Assembly: GCF_004379255.2 (NCBI RefSeq)
Contig: NC_056033.1
Span: 41,380,719-41,444,718, forward strand
Length of the DNA stretch: 64,000 nt
DNA from: Salvia splendens
Taxonomy: Eukaryota; Streptophyta; Magnoliopsida; Lamiales; Lamiaceae
Direction: 5' to 3'
Shown here: in pieces, positions 12,873 to 25,642 of the stretch
Position numbering within the stretch: the stretch's first letter is position 1
How the letters are laid out: each line of letters begins with the position of its first letter
Notes under the pieces: generated by a model
The model's database searches: none
Told to the model about the DNA's origin: nothing
The model's input: the letters and a program-made list of their open reading frames with translations, nothing else
Position numbers and translations under genes: made by a program

Positions 12873-15800
12873 TCACACAGATATAGCACACCCTAACTCC
12901 TTTGCAGCCGACCCCACAAACTCGATGGGCAGCCCCGTTGCAAGCCGGCTGTGCGCTTCCCACGTCAAGCACTTCTCAATGTCAGCTTGCCAGTCAATGG
13001 TGCCTATCTTGTTCAAGTACTGCTGATACCGCGGATTGTGGATTATATTCACGTCCGGTAATTTGCTCTTTGGTTTCACTGACCCGTTGTGTAGGATTGC
13101 GCGGAGAACTGAGGTGCTCAGCGCCCGGACATGAGCACTCGGATGAGAGACGCAGCGAACTGTGGCTGGGAGGCGACACTGTGAAATACCACCAGGCTGT
13201 GATCAGAAACAAGCGTAGAAACACCTTCTAGTGTGTGTCTGTTTTAATAAAATCGCATTTATGCATTCGACATGAGGCCGAGTTTTGAGTACCTTCAAAA
13301 GGTTTGAGAGGCCATCTGCAACTGCTAATCCTGATTCTCCCCATTCAAGCACGGCTTGAGCTGCTCTCGCCGTTACTTCCAGAAGCTGTTCGATATTCGA
13401 GGAATGAGCGAGTGATACATAAACAGACTAATTTACTTGGAGATGGGAATTCCCGTCTAAGGAAAATTTACCTCCAGCTGAGGTAAAGTACATGCTTCTC
13501 CATCAACAAGCATCCCGTCTGTGGCACGGAGGAGGACGTCTGATGCGCTAGCAAGAATTACTAGCGACTCTGCTGCCTCATGGTTCCTCATTAACTCGAC
13601 AATCACTTTCACGATTCTCTGGTTGACTCTCCACATTTTTTGCCCAAGATCGTCGTCTTTAGCGATCCAAGGTTTCAATTCCCTTTCCGCCTGACAAACA
13701 AATAACAACACCCTGGAAAGTGACTAAACAGACGGATGAAATTGATAAAATAAATACAGCACACATAGAAAACTCAGTTTAGTTGCACGATAATAGCTAT
13801 TGACTTTGGGGAAACTCGACTTATATATGGGCTTTTACATCCATATATATGCAGCTTCTTAAGGAAATGTGGATTTCACTTATAAATTGAGGGAAAATTC
13901 AAGCAAAACAAAATCGGGACCTGAAGGACAACGGCTGTTGCAGCTTTTGCTGGTGATGCCGATACTACATTGCAGAGTGCAGCCACCACCTGTAATTTTT
14001 TTTAATGGAAGCATATAAACACCGTATTAGGCTTACAATTTAGCCTACAAAGAACGATTGAAAAAAATACACAACAAGGAAAAGGCAATGAAAAATGCAA
14101 TTTATACCTGTCTCCATCCTTGCTGGGCAGACGTGCTCTCAGCACTTGGTTGTGTCTCGGGTGATACAATCAATTTGTGCCAAAGCAGTGAAACAACTGA
14201 AAAACACAGTTCTTGCTTTTCAGCAAGGACAGACCTCAGAAGAACATTCCCGTTACAATTAAATCCTATATGCCTGTCCATTGTCAAGAAGTTGGCCAAA
14301 TCTGAAGCATCCATAGGGAAATCCGCAATTCCTTTGTCCATTGTACATCTTCCAGCTTCGCCAGAATCAGCCTTCCCATGATTGACCAAATCTTCAGAAC
14401 GGGGCAAGTCTTCACTTGGGGATGAAGATGGATGTCCTGGTTCTGAGTGGCGACAGCTACCGCAGTTTGCAAGCTTTTTTCCATGAAAACATGAAGAGAT
14501 TTCCTTCAGCGATGGCGCATGGAGTAGGTGAGCCTCTAATGGCTCTGCTTTGTTGACTATAGAAGCAACAACTTTGCTGTGAATATCAATCAAATTGAAG
14601 AGGGAAGACGCCCTAGAGTGAATTTCACTATCCCACTTGCATCTCACCAGGGTGGAAAGAGCACACATGCATGCTTTTGAGCGTCTAAACAAATCAGAAA
14701 CATGGGCTGCAACCATAGCAGCAGCCACTATTTCATTTGAACTGTAACTCCATGAAGTGCCAATTGAAGACGGTTTCAAAGAAAAAAGGGCCTCCAGAAT
14801 TGCTAATATTCTGCGAGTGTGATCAACAGCTGAATCAATACCACTCTGCAACTGACTGGACAGGTCATTCAGTTTTCCAGGCTTAGCAACGTCAGAACCA
14901 TTTCTAGCACTTAAAAGACTACTTCCTTTAGAGATCAAAGGGAAGAACTGGAGTTCACATGACAAGGCACAGACAGCAGCAATGACATAAGAATCAAATG
15001 CAGCTACGGGGCCCTGTTTCTTGCACTGTTTATTATTTTCCGATTCTCTCTCCTTCCATCCGTCTTCACCGACATGTTCGGGATGAGATTTTTCGCCTTT
15101 GGGGCGCTTGCTACTGTTGGGATGCGCTTCATGGCTGACACAAACAGTTAAGACAACAAAAAGAAGGCGGGAGGCAAGCTCTACAGAAGCACACGACTCT
15201 AAGAATAGTGAGTGGACCATTGTGCGAAGCTCGGCCACAGCAAGATTCTTGGATGCAGACCCAAATATATATCTGGTTTTCCTCGTTTGTTCTCTAGAGG
15301 ACTCAGGTGGAAATGTCCTCTGTATAATTGCTTCAACGGTAGCAACAAATATTTTCATAAGACAGGTTTCAGATGGGCTTCCACGAGGAAGATATTCGAG
15401 TACTTTAAGAAGAGGAATGTACAAATTCCATGATAGTATCGGAGGCTGCAGCGGTGTTGCGACTATAATATCTGGAAGATCAACTGCAGAAGAACTTAAA
15501 GGTATCAAACCATAAGCAGCTTCCCATATCGTACAAATTCGCCATTCAACCTCTGGACCATGTGCACAAAGCATAGATGCAATCCCTTGGGCAGTAGCTT
15601 CTACTGTTGCTTCTGCTGCAGTCAATTCAAGTTGCTGAAAATAATATGCAGATGCTGGTTAAAATGATGAATGATTTCACAAACAAAATTATTTAAAGCG
15701 TGCAGTACTTTGATCCTTTAGCAGATGGGGTACCTGCTTTCTTTCAGATGAAATATAACCACCTAGAGGCTGGTGCTGAAATTCAATACCATCAACTTGT

Positions 15801-18800
15801 CTCAGTGGGGGGAAAAGTAAAGCTGGTTGAGAAAGTATTCGGAAAAGTAAGGCAGCTGCAGAATCTGCAGCAATTCCAGCTCGCATAGACATTGCAATCC
15901 CAATTGCTCGCAGAAAATGCAAGTGCATCCAATTCCTAGGGAGCTGGATCATGATAGAAAAGAATCAGAATTTTCATGCAGTTAAATCAGAGACATATCT
16001 TTGTTTATTAACTTTTAAGTCCCAACATATCTATATTCAAATTAGTCAATAAGAAATCTTTTAAACTTTATTTCTTAGATTCTTTGTGCTGCAACTTCAT
16101 TCATTTCCCCTAGAATTTTCAATTGATTGTTGAAAATTTATAAGAGAGGGAGAAAAAAAGAAGAGTGAGTAAAATATACCCTCATGCCTGTGGCATAGTC
16201 TTCTGCGGCTCGAAGAAGTTCCACTAGTTGTACAGCAGCATCAAGAGCATCTGGAGCCCAGGAGGGTGGAGCCTCTAGAAGTCCAAGAAGCAGCCTTTGG
16301 GTGGCACTTGGACTAGCAATTGCATAATATCTAAGAGCAGAAAGGAAAAATAACCTCATGATAGAATCCTTGCATCTTCTGAAACACAATTACAGAAACT
16401 AACCTGTGAAAAAGACGTGCATAGGGCTCAAGCGCTGGCAGACCAGCGACTAGATGTTCATCCGTAGGTGTTGTTGGAGGTGGAAGCAGAAGTGCAGGAA
16501 CAGCCGCTGCAGTCAAGGTAGCAGTTTCATAGCGAGAAACTTCCTCGTCACAGACACTAAGTATAACTCCAGCACCATTAGCAACAGCCCACCTCGGAGT
16601 TGATGGCATAAGCTGGGGATGCTTCCCAGATCCACGAGAAGTAGCTGAGATTATAAGTGTACTAAATATCGTCAGAAAATAACCATGCTTCAGTTCTGCC
16701 GCAACCTCAGCAATACAAGCCACATAGTTTTAAGTAAAAAGTCAGATAGCTGTTGATGAAGTAGTATAAAGTGAACAGGACAGTGAAAGAGTAGCAGTTA
16801 AGATTTGGGTGTAAAAGTTAAAAAAAAAAAGAAAAAGAAAAGAAGAAAAAAATTTGCAATTTGGTTAAATATGAAAATAAAAACAGACATTATTTTCCAT
16901 TGATGTTCTGCATGGCCATGCCCATTACTGATATATTACAGACTTATCCGATCTGCCAAACAGCAATATCATATTGATACTAGAGCTAGCATATTTTACT
17001 AAATAGTAATAAGCCCCTTTTCCAAATGATTTTGGAAAGTTCCAAACTTACCAAATCTATTAAGCAACTCATAAGTGAGTGTGATCAAGCATTCAAGCTA
17101 TTATAATGAAAAGCAACAGAATTTCTGGCAACAAGAGTAACTTATTGTATAATTCTTTTTACGGATAAGGATAAAACACTTAGTGAAAAGAATGTTCATT
17201 GACGACTTAATGATGAAAATTCAACTGACCAGTTATAGGCGGTTTCAGCTCTCCAGCGGCATATTTTCCCATAACTCCACCACACCTACAAAATATGTTG
17301 AAAAGGGTCAGACATGCATGTAGCTATGTTGGATTTAATTCAATGGAAGATGCATAATGAAGTGAGCTACATGATCATGCATGCAAAAACAGTCTATTCA
17401 TGTCACTACTTACCATCTAAAATAATCACTCCTTATACCAAGGGGCGTGGCAAGCAAAATATCAGTAATCCAGGGAGACAGTGGCCTCAGAGGTTTCCTC
17501 TCAGCCAGTGCGGGAGGTGAAGAAGAAGGTTCTCCATCTATTGACTTGCTAGTTGAAGCATGATCTCCGCTGCTACTTCTATCGGATAAATTGTCGTGGC
17601 GTTCCAACTTGTAAATTGGCCTGTTATAGTGTGTCAAAATTCTTAGTATCTCCCCGCATGCAAGGGCCCACTGCTCCGAATACTCATTCTGCAATTAAAG
17701 ATGATATAATCATTGTTAAGGATCTTTTTGAGTAATTAAAATCAGTTTGAATATTAAAAAGAAATCAATGCCTTCAGGAAATAATATACGGAGTAATAGA
17801 AATAGCTGATAGTGAATAGAGAGCACACAAAATACATGACATAAAATGAAATCTAAGCAAATTCAGAGTGACGACAGGCAGTAACTTGGTAGTCGCTGAG
17901 TACCTCACTGTTTGGGCAAAACAGGGAAATGAAAGAAGCAAATGGTGGACCACTTCTGTCATATTCAAGTGTGCTATCGATAATACATGAAATAATAGGA
18001 AGTAGAACAGCATGGCCATGCTCTGGATGGTGAAGAACAAAAGTTGCTGGAAAGAAGGAAAATACAAGTTAGAGTGGATCAGGAAGCAGCATGAACTTTA
18101 TATAACAATTTAACCATTATATGAAATGTACCAAGAACATCGTCAAAAAGCCTGTTCTCCTTGGATGGATACCGGCTACGGATTAGCTGCAAAACAAGCA
18201 TTATTTTAAAAAACTGTAAACATTTTGTTTTAACGAACAAACAAACTGTAAGGGAAAAAAAACAAAGATTCTGCCCTTTGGTTGATTGTATTAAGATAGC
18301 GATAAAAAGTCATAGGGAAAAGAAAATACCTCTGCTATATCATCAGCAAATTGTTCTGAGGTGAACTGCCCGAAATATTCAACATATGCAGTAATTTGAG
18401 CCTACAACCAAGTTCATAATTCACATAGGATGTTAGTATCTGAATGGAGAAAATTCACTAACTTTAGAAACAAGTGGTATGTATAAAAGATCAACAGTTG
18501 TAAAATTATATGGTAATTTTTTATAAAAAATATTATACAGTAAATAGTGAAAATATTTGTTACCGAAAAGGCTTTGAAGCATTAACTATTATATCCTAGA
18601 AAGAGAAGGAAAATGAAAGATTGCAGCTTATAATAAACATAAATTATCAGAGACTGTTGATGCTCTTATGGAAACAATTTGTAGAACAACAATTATTTAG
18701 CCTGGAATTACACCTTTCTTTGTTCTACATCTTGCGGAGGTGGCCAAAATAATGAAGAGAACTGCAAATTGTCGATCCACTTCTCATTTGATGTTGCCAT
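12873..18800 (-). CDS. GI: GIGANTEA, circadian clock and flowering-time protein
   Basis: Plant-specific nuclear and cytosolic protein linking the circadian clock to photoperiodic flowering; known to bind the blue-light F-box proteins ZTL and FKF1. Exons 18714-18800, 18330-18401, 18132-18186, 17904-18046, 17414-17688, 17230-17285, 16404-16644, 16180-16330, 15734-15943, 14108-15634, 13921-13989, 13472-13690, 13293-13385 and 12873-13178 join in phase to 1167 residues; Arabidopsis GI has 1173. Highly conserved blocks include AYVEYFGQFTSEQF, PLRPLSPWITDILLA, LPPPTTPTDEHLVAGLPALE and WEAAYGLIPL; the tail ends ELGCAISV. There is no recognised enzyme domain. The start MATSNEKWIDNLQFSSLFWP matches family starts. 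A leader intron (about 18805-19850) precedes it. A variable stretch about residues 150-175 is Ser-rich. No disruption is seen. Confidence 0.96.
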
Positions 18801-18804
18801 AATC

Positions 18805-19990
18805 CTATCTATTTAAGCAAGGTGCAAGCAGTGAGTAAAGCTACAATTTCCATAAAAGCTTCTACCAATCCAGGATCAATAGACTATAATTCAGCATTTT
18901 ACAAATCCAAATTAAAAGTAATAGCTCGTCCAAACATTGACTATGGATGCAACAGAGCTCCAAGTTTAGAGTCAAATATTGGAAGAAATATACAGCATGC
19001 AAGCTTGCACACGAAATAATCTGAGTGTACAGAGTGCCCTGCAAGACCACAAAATCATAGAAGTTTGAATTAAACACTTTATTATGAGGGGTTCAAGCAA
19101 CTATCACCAGCTCATAGCCAACTTCACCCAATTAGTCAAACTTTGGCACCTTAATAAGAAGAACGTAAATTTCATCAACCAGGAGTTAGAAAGCAAGCAC
19201 CATTCCACTTTTCACTTATACCTTACTCTCTGAGTTTGTATAGAGATAACATTTTTAAAAGGGAGAGTGATTTACAGATTAATCGAGCAATTATAATACA
19301 TATATAATTAAACTCAAAAGTTTAACATTTATGAAGAAATCACTATTTACCCTAAAAACACCATATTAAGGAAAATGATTGTCTTTATCATATAGTAGCA
19401 TTAATCAAATTTTTAAAACCCCGAATAACTTCAATTATGATGAGGATTCACACGTAAATCATACTTGTGCGTTGTACAAATTCATTTCTTTCCAATTAAG
19501 AAGCAAATATTGTTACCAACTCAATCAAATCTCGAGCAACTAAACACGAACTCTGCTAAGCAGAGAAACAATTTCTCCAATCCTCTAAAAATTAGTACTG
19601 TACTACATTTTCCAAATCTCAGTACAACTTCTCAATTTATTCTCCTTTTCCTTAAAAATAAATCACCATTTTCAGAAGCAAATCTGTGTCAATCAGTTCT
19701 GAAGCAAAGTTTTATAATATTCTCAAGAGCTAATCCTCTCAGCTAGCTTAATTCACAGCATTTTCTACAGCTAAATCCACAGAAAAGTAAATCACACATA
19801 AACCAACACAAATAATTAAAGCAGAGCCAGGTAAAATCTTAAAACCGTACCTTGATAGAGAGCTATGGAGGATCCCAACGAAATAATTCGTGTATTGTGA
19901 GAGGAAGCTGTGGTTAAATGAAGAAGATTTTCGAGGGTAGAATTTTGGGTGGAGAGAGATTAGAGAGAGAAAGCAGAGGTTGGAGAGAGA
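18805..19990 (-). other. GIGANTEA leader intron and untranslated first exon
   Basis: Read on the minus strand, an untranslated exon ends with CTATCAAG at 19851, followed by GTACGG, and an acceptor TAG precedes GATTATGG at 18804. This gives a leader intron of about 1.05 kb. The upstream limit of the exon is unknown. Inferred from splice motifs only. Confidence 0.5.
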
Positions 19991-20027
19991 GAGAAAGAGA
20001 TCTTTAACTGGAATCTCACATATGCAT

Positions 20028-20045
20028 ACGTGGCTATGATATTTT
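20028..20045 (-). promoter_or_regulatory. Evening-element-like and ABRE-like pair upstream of GIGANTEA
   Basis: On the minus strand AAAATATCA (20037-20045), one base from the evening element AAAATATCT, lies next to GCCACGTA (20028-20035), which has the ACGT core of ABRE or G-box sites. A further CCA1-site-like AAAAATCT lies at 20427-20434 on the plus strand. GI transcription in Arabidopsis is known to use such motifs; use here is inferred. Confidence 0.35.
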
Positions 20046-20603
20046 CCTCATGCCTCAGCTAAGCCATGTGGCAGACCATGTGAATGAAAAAGCAATGCTG
20101 TGAATCAGCGTGCACGTCACATGCCTTTCATATATAGGGATGTATGGTTAAATTAGATTAGCTGGTTCGGCTTGAAAGCATACTAGTTATAACAGTTCTG
20201 GCCTGATCAAAATCGGCTTATAAGTTCTGTTACTCCGGTTATAGTACTATTTTTTTCTAACCCAGACTTAGTTGATTGATTATTGGTTTTAGTTGGAATC
20301 GTAAAAAATGAGAGAGAGAGAGAGAGAAAAATCATGGAAAATTAGAAAGAATCGGGAAAAACGGTTAAAAATCATTGATTTTGAAACGGAATCGAAACCG
20401 TCAGTTACTGATGACGAGCCACTAAGAAAAATCTAACTTGCTAAATATAACATGTACTGCTAATAGTAGTAAAAGATTGTATGTTCATCATAAAACACTT
20501 CTTGCAGCGTATGTATAAAAATGAGGATTAATTTGTGTGAAAGTTACCTAATAGCAGTCTTGGTTTAAATCGCAATCTTTTGAATTTTTTTTATTTATCT
20601 ATC

Positions 20604-20720
20604 AAAAATTAGGGTTAACATCGTGACACAATCTTTAAAAGTTTATACTTATCTATCAATTCAAAAATTAGGGTTAACATCGTGACACAATCTTTAAAAG
20701 TTTATACTTATCTACGATAT
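20604..20720. repeat. Tandem duplication, 59-bp unit
   Basis: Two near-identical copies start at about 20604 and 20663. Each holds AAAAATTAGGGTTAAC and the text up to TTATACTTATCT. AT-rich, with no coding meaning. Confidence 0.85.
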
Positions 20721-20984
20721 ATTTGCAAACTACACAAAGTTTGTGTATTTAACACTTCAATTTCAAAGTAACATGTAAAACTAGTGTTCAAATGACAAGA
20801 TAAGACTTATTGATTTTACTTTCGGTCTGATTTAGACATAAAAAATGTTAAATAGTTGAACCGTTTTGCACGGGAAAAATAGATCAGATTGGATTGGCTT
20901 TTATGCCTCTAAAAAATAAATTACATTTATACGTAAATGGATATGTCACTAGACTAGTTGTAGATAGACATCACCAAACCGAAC

Positions 20985-21356
20985 CGGCCCGGCTGAACCG
21001 GCCCGGAACCGTCACCGGCGGTTCCGAACCGGAACCGGAACCGTCGGCGGCGGTTCCGAACCGTGACCGGAACCGGCGGTTCCGACGGGCCGGTTCAGGT
21101 TCATGAAATTTGCGAACCGTAACCGGCGGTTCCGAACCGCCGGTTTTCACCGGAACCGGCGGTTCCGAACCGCCGGTTCACCGGTTCCGACACCTTTTCA
21201 GGCTACCACCGGCCTAGACGTAGCCTTTTCAGAAACCGGGTCAGAAACCGCCGGTTTTTGTCAGAAAACCGTTGACGAAACCGGCGGTTTCTGACCAAAA
21301 ACCGGCGGTTCAACGAGTAAACCGGCGGGTTCCGGCGGTAAACCGGCGGTTCCGCC
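20985..21356. repeat. 5' subterminal repeat block of the hAT element
   Basis: Dense array of GAACCGG, ACCGGCGGTTCC and GAACCGCCGGTT words in both orientations, able to form hairpins. A matching shorter block lies at 25269-25470 near the other end. It stands out by GC content from the AT-rich surroundings. Confidence 0.8.
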
Positions 21357-21415
21357 GGATTTCAAAAATTTGAAATTTTTTCTTTTTTTTTTCTTTTTTA
21401 ATCACATTTTTCCCC

Positions 21416-21423
21416 TATAAATA
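21416..21423 (+). promoter_or_regulatory. TATA box of the hAT transposase gene
   Basis: TATAAATA lies after the subterminal block and about 210 bases before the transposase ATG. The position suits a promoter. Confidence 0.5.
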
Positions 21424-21625
21424 ACCCCCTCATCTTCATTTTCTACTTACCCCATTCTTGTGTTGATAAGAATTTCTCTCTCAATCTCAATTTCTCTATT
21501 CTCCATCCTCTTTCTCTCAAGTTGTTTACGTTATTTGCGCTCATAATTTACTCACGTTGTTCTTGTTTACGTTAATATCACATAAACACTACTCTCTATT
21601 CTCTACTTCCAATTTCCATAATATC

Positions 21626-24600
21626 ATGTCTTCATCTCGTCGTGGTGGTGATCGGGGCAAGGGAATTGCCCAAGATCAAAGTGACTCTCGTCGTCGTCGT
21701 GCCCCTTCTAGAGCACAAGTTGCGGAGGAGGTGGGAAGGCGAGCCGCTCTTCGATTACAAGTAAGTTCTAAACTTCTAAATTAAATGTTTTACTATGTTA
21801 ATATGTTATAATAAGTTTTAATATGTTAGTAGTTTTTTAATATGTTTTATTATGTTATATGATATAAGTTTTAATATGTTAGTAAGTTTTAATATGTTTT
21901 AATATGTTATATGATAAGTCTTTAATTTGAGAGCACCATTTGGTATACTTGCTCGGAAAAAGATTATGTGCGGACTACCGCCTTTTCTTATATCCTTGTG
22001 CAAGATGGCCTATTGTGGAATGCCTCAGCGTCGTCCTTCCTTTGATTTATATGTTATAAGTTTTAATATGTTTTAGTAAGTTTTAATATGTTAATATGTT
22101 TTAATATGTTTTAATATGTTTTAGTAAGTTTTATATGTTTTAATATGTTTTAGTAAGTTTTAATATGTTTTAATATGTTATATGATAAGTCTTTAATTTG
22201 AGAGCACCATTTGGTATACTTGCTCGGAAAAAGATTATGTGCGGACTACCGCCTTTTCTTATATCCTTGTGCAAGATGGTCTATTGTGGAATGCCTCAGC
22301 GTGGTCCTTCCTTTGATTTATATGTTATAAGTTTTAATATGTTTTAGTAAGTTTTAATATGTTAATATGTTTTAATATGTTTTAATATGTTTTAGTAAGT
22401 TTTAATATGTTTTAGTAAGTTTTATATGTTTTAATATGTTTTAGTAAGTTTTAATATGTTTTAATATGTTATATGATATGTTTTAATGTGTATAATTCTC
22501 GTAGGAGGAAGAAGATCGAAATGCGGCCTTGTTACTTGCCACCCTCGGCGACGAAGAGCCACATTCGGATTCGCGTTTCGAATACGATGTGAATCTATCA
22601 TCGGACGAAGGCGACGATGGATCGCATCAATTCCCACCTTCTAGCGCCGGCCAAGTTGGCGAAAATGACGAGGAGGCCGAAGCTCCTCCTCCTTCCGGGA
22701 GACAAAAGAAGAAGATGCCTCCAAAGTTGAAATCCGACATCTTCACCAAACATTACAAGAAGGTCCCGGTGGTAATTTCTAATCCTGATGATTCGACCAC
22801 TACCGTGGAGACAGGCGAGTTCAAAGCTTATTGCAACTATTGCGATAAAGTCTATCCATTTGTAATCGGTGGGGGATATGGTACTCTCACACGCCATTTG
22901 AAGGCAAAACACCCCGTGGAATTTGGGCATTCTAGATCCCAAACCCAAATCAACTTCCCCGCCGGCTCATCGTCTCAAACAGGTACGCCACTATTTAAAT
23001 ACGATCCCAAAAATACTACCGATACCATGGTAAGATGGGCGGCAATGAAACATTTGCCGTTCAATTTTTTTAATGACAGAAAATATGAAATGACTATGCA
23101 ACAAGCTTTTAATGTTGCTGCAAAAAGAATTCCCCCATCTACTGCTCAAAGATCTAACAACCGGCAGTATTTTGAAAAAAAAATGGAAATTGCAAAGAGT
23201 CTATCCACCTTGGGGCACAAAGTTAATATTTGCTCCGATGTGTGGACGGATTCTTTCCAACGAAATTCTTACATGGGTATTTCTTGTCATTTTATAGACA
23301 ATAGTTGGTCTTTAAATAAACGTTTGATTGGTTTTAGACAATTTCCTTCCCCACACACCGCACAAGCAATTGCTTCTTTAATTATTCAAGTTTTGAATGA
23401 GTATGAGTTATGCAACAAGATATTTTCGGTTGGTTTTGATAACGCAACCGCCAACACCGCAAGTATATCCGATTTAATTGCGGCTTGCTCCCCGGTGATA
23501 AGTGGTAAGTATTTTCATCAACGATGTATTTGTCATATTTTAAACTTATGTGTACAAGATGCTTTGTCTTTATGGCAAAGACATATTCAACCTATTACTA
23601 CAGCTGTATCCTTGATCCACTGGAAGCCTCAAATTGGCAAGGCGTGGAAGAAGTATTGCCACTCGAAGAAAATAAGGTACACAAAGTTTACTTTAGACGT
23701 TTCTACTAGATGGAACTCTACATATGACATGTTGCAATCTACAATGGAGCATATAGACTATTTAGTTGATTTTTATAGAACTTACCCTGTTGATGATTTA
23801 TATCTAACATCTTCTTGTTGGGAACAAAGCCTGAGTTTATTTAAATTATTCAAAAATTTTCGAAGTGCAACTATGGAGTTATCGGGTGTGTATTATTGCA
23901 CATCCGTTCGTGTTTTAGAACATTGCATGATCATATCACTTGGTTTTAAAACTGCAATGAAAAATTCCGCAAACAATCTTGAGCTTATGTGTGTTTTATA
24001 TTACATGGTTGAAAAATGGCTCAAGTATTTCAATGAGATCCCAACAGTTTTTTTGCTTGCCAAAGTTTTGGATCCAAAGTGGAAACTAGTTGGTACTTTC
24101 AAAATTTTAGAATTTTATTACAACAGTTTAGCTTCTATTGATCTTGAACCACTCCGAGCTTTGCAAACTGACGACGACGACAACTACATAAACCTTGCCC
24201 AAACATTCCAAATAAACCTCCCCCACCTCCCAAGCCTCCAAAGAAATTTTGAGTTCGACTTGCGGTCTCTCTTTCACGATTACGAAGTCAAGTACAACAC
24301 TACCCACCAAGTTCGACCTAGACCCCCCCGTCAAACACAGAACTTTGGCTTCTTCCAAGTTGATGACCCCGACACCCAATCCCAATTGGCGGACCTATAC
24401 GCCTTCAGCAGCGGAGGAAGGACGGCACATTCGGTAAGTGAGTTAGATTTATATTTAGACTCACACTTTTCATTCAATGAGGAAGAAGGAGGTCCCGTTC
24501 CCCAACAAATCGACGTCCTAGATTGGTGGTCTTCACACGAGAAAGATTTTCCCATCCTTGCATCAATGGCCAAGGAGATCTTTTCGGTTCCGGCTTCCAC

Positions 24601-24796
24601 TGTCGCCGTCGAGTCCGCCTTTAGTGTTGGAGGCAACGTCTTGGACGACCGAAGAAGTAGGCTCACCGGACAAAACATGGAAGCCACCATGTTACTTGAT
24701 GATTGGTGCTCCGCCGAAATTAGAGACCAAGAACCGGATTGGGACAAACTAGTAGTACAACCCGACCAAGACTACTTCCCCGACGAAGAAGAGTAG
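21626..24796 (+). CDS. hAT transposase with BED zinc finger and hATC dimerisation domain
   Basis: Exons 21626-21760 and 22505-24796 join in phase to 808 residues; the intron is GT-AG. The N-terminus is Arg/Ser-rich and acidic. A BED-type zinc finger spans about residues 119-180 with YCNYC and HLKAKHP supplying the C-x2-C and H pairs. The RNase H-like catalytic core follows, with DVWTDSFQRNSYMGIS, VGFDNATANTA, CICHILNLCVQD and STRWNSTYDML in the usual order. The C-terminal dimerisation domain holds ASTVAVESAFSVGGNVLDDR and LDDWC. No stop or frameshift interrupts it. It is similar to plant RICESLEEPER/zinc-finger-BED proteins, but the flanking inverted repeats and target duplication show a transposon gene and not a domesticated one. 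The expected role is DNA cleavage and transfer of this element. Confidence 0.9.
21911..22452 (+). repeat. Tandem 271-bp duplication within the hAT transposase intron
   Basis: Two copies start at 21911 and 22182. Each has a unique part, from GAGCACCATTTGG to about CCTTTGATTTATATG, and an AT-rich tail of repeated TTTTAATATG words. I saw only two base differences in the unique part, so the duplication is young. Confidence 0.85.
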
Positions 24797-25518
24797 GCGC
24801 CAATACTTCCGATCAAGCCAAATAGGTAAGCAAGGTAAGAGAACTACGTGGACTTTGATTCCAAAATGCAATTGAGCATTGAGGATACGTAGGCATCTCA
24901 ACTTATATTTCAACTTAAATTTTAAATTTAAGTTTAAATTTAAGTTAAGCTCAAGTCCTTTTCCTTTATTTCTTTTTTCTCCCCTTTATTTCGAATATGT
25001 AATTTTGTAAATTGTAATGAAGACTTTAAGTCTTTTGTAATTTATAATTTTGAAGTTGTAATTTCTAATTTTTATGTTGTAATTTGTAAATTTTAACTTG
25101 TAATTTGTAATTTTAAAGTTGTAATTTGTAATTTTGAAGTTGTAATTTGTATCAATAAAATTACATTTGTACATCGCTTCATTCTAATGTTATTTACGCA
25201 AGTTTTTTTACATTTTAAACTTGAATTACAATTTACAAAATGCAAAAAAAAATAAAAAAAAAATCAAAACGAACCGCCGAACCGGCCGAACCGGCCCGGA
25301 ACCGGCCCGGAACCGGCCAATCACCGGCGGTTCCACGGTTCACTTGAACCGGCGGTTCCACGGTTCACGAACCGGAACCGCCACACCTTGGCCGGGCCGG
25401 TTCAGGTTCATCAATTTATTGAACCGGAACCGGCGGTTCCGAACCGTGAACCGCCGGTTCCGGAACCGTGGTGACGTCTAGTTGTAGATAGGTTATGAAA
25501 CATCGTATCCACTACTAT

Positions 25519-25642
25519 TACTCATGATGTGTGTAGGTTGGTCTAGTGGTTGAGTGGTACTATTACATAATGCCGAAGCTGGTCTCATATTCGAGTTCTG
25601 ATGGAATTTTTTGAAATTAATATTATAAAAAAATACTCATGA
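25519..25642 (+). mobile_element. Short tRNA-derived SINE
   Basis: A body of about 106 bp (25528-25633) flanked by the direct repeat TACTCATGA (25519-25527 and 25634-25642). Near the start is a tRNA-like A box (TGGTCTAGTGGTTGAGTGG) and about 35 bp later a B box (TATTCGAGTTC). It ends in a short A-run. It is not a functional tRNA, as no cloverleaf can be drawn through the end. Confidence 0.7.

Larger units (their letters stand above)
20957..25488 (+). mobile_element. hAT-superfamily DNA transposon, apparently complete
   Basis: A 4516-bp element at 20965-25480 flanked by a perfect 8-bp direct repeat GTTGTAGA (20957-20964 and 25481-25488), the target duplication size of hAT elements. The ends are inverted repeats: TAGACATCACCA on the left and the complement of TAGACGTCACCA on the right, 11 of 12 matching. 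Subterminal blocks (about 20985-21356 and 25269-25470) are packed with copies of ACCGGCGGTTC in both orientations, as expected for transposase binding sites. Inside are a promoter, a two-exon transposase gene and a 3' region of repeated AATTTGTAATTT-like words. Everything required looks present, so the copy may be recent and autonomous. Confidence 0.9.

Noticed and set aside
14058..15515. Plus-strand open frames opposite the largest GIGANTEA exon
   Set aside because: They lie antisense to a strongly conserved coding exon and resemble no protein.
21626..24796. hAT transposase as a domesticated host gene (RICESLEEPER/DAYSLEEPER-like)
   Set aside because: It sits between matching inverted ends with a perfect target duplication, so it is a transposon gene.
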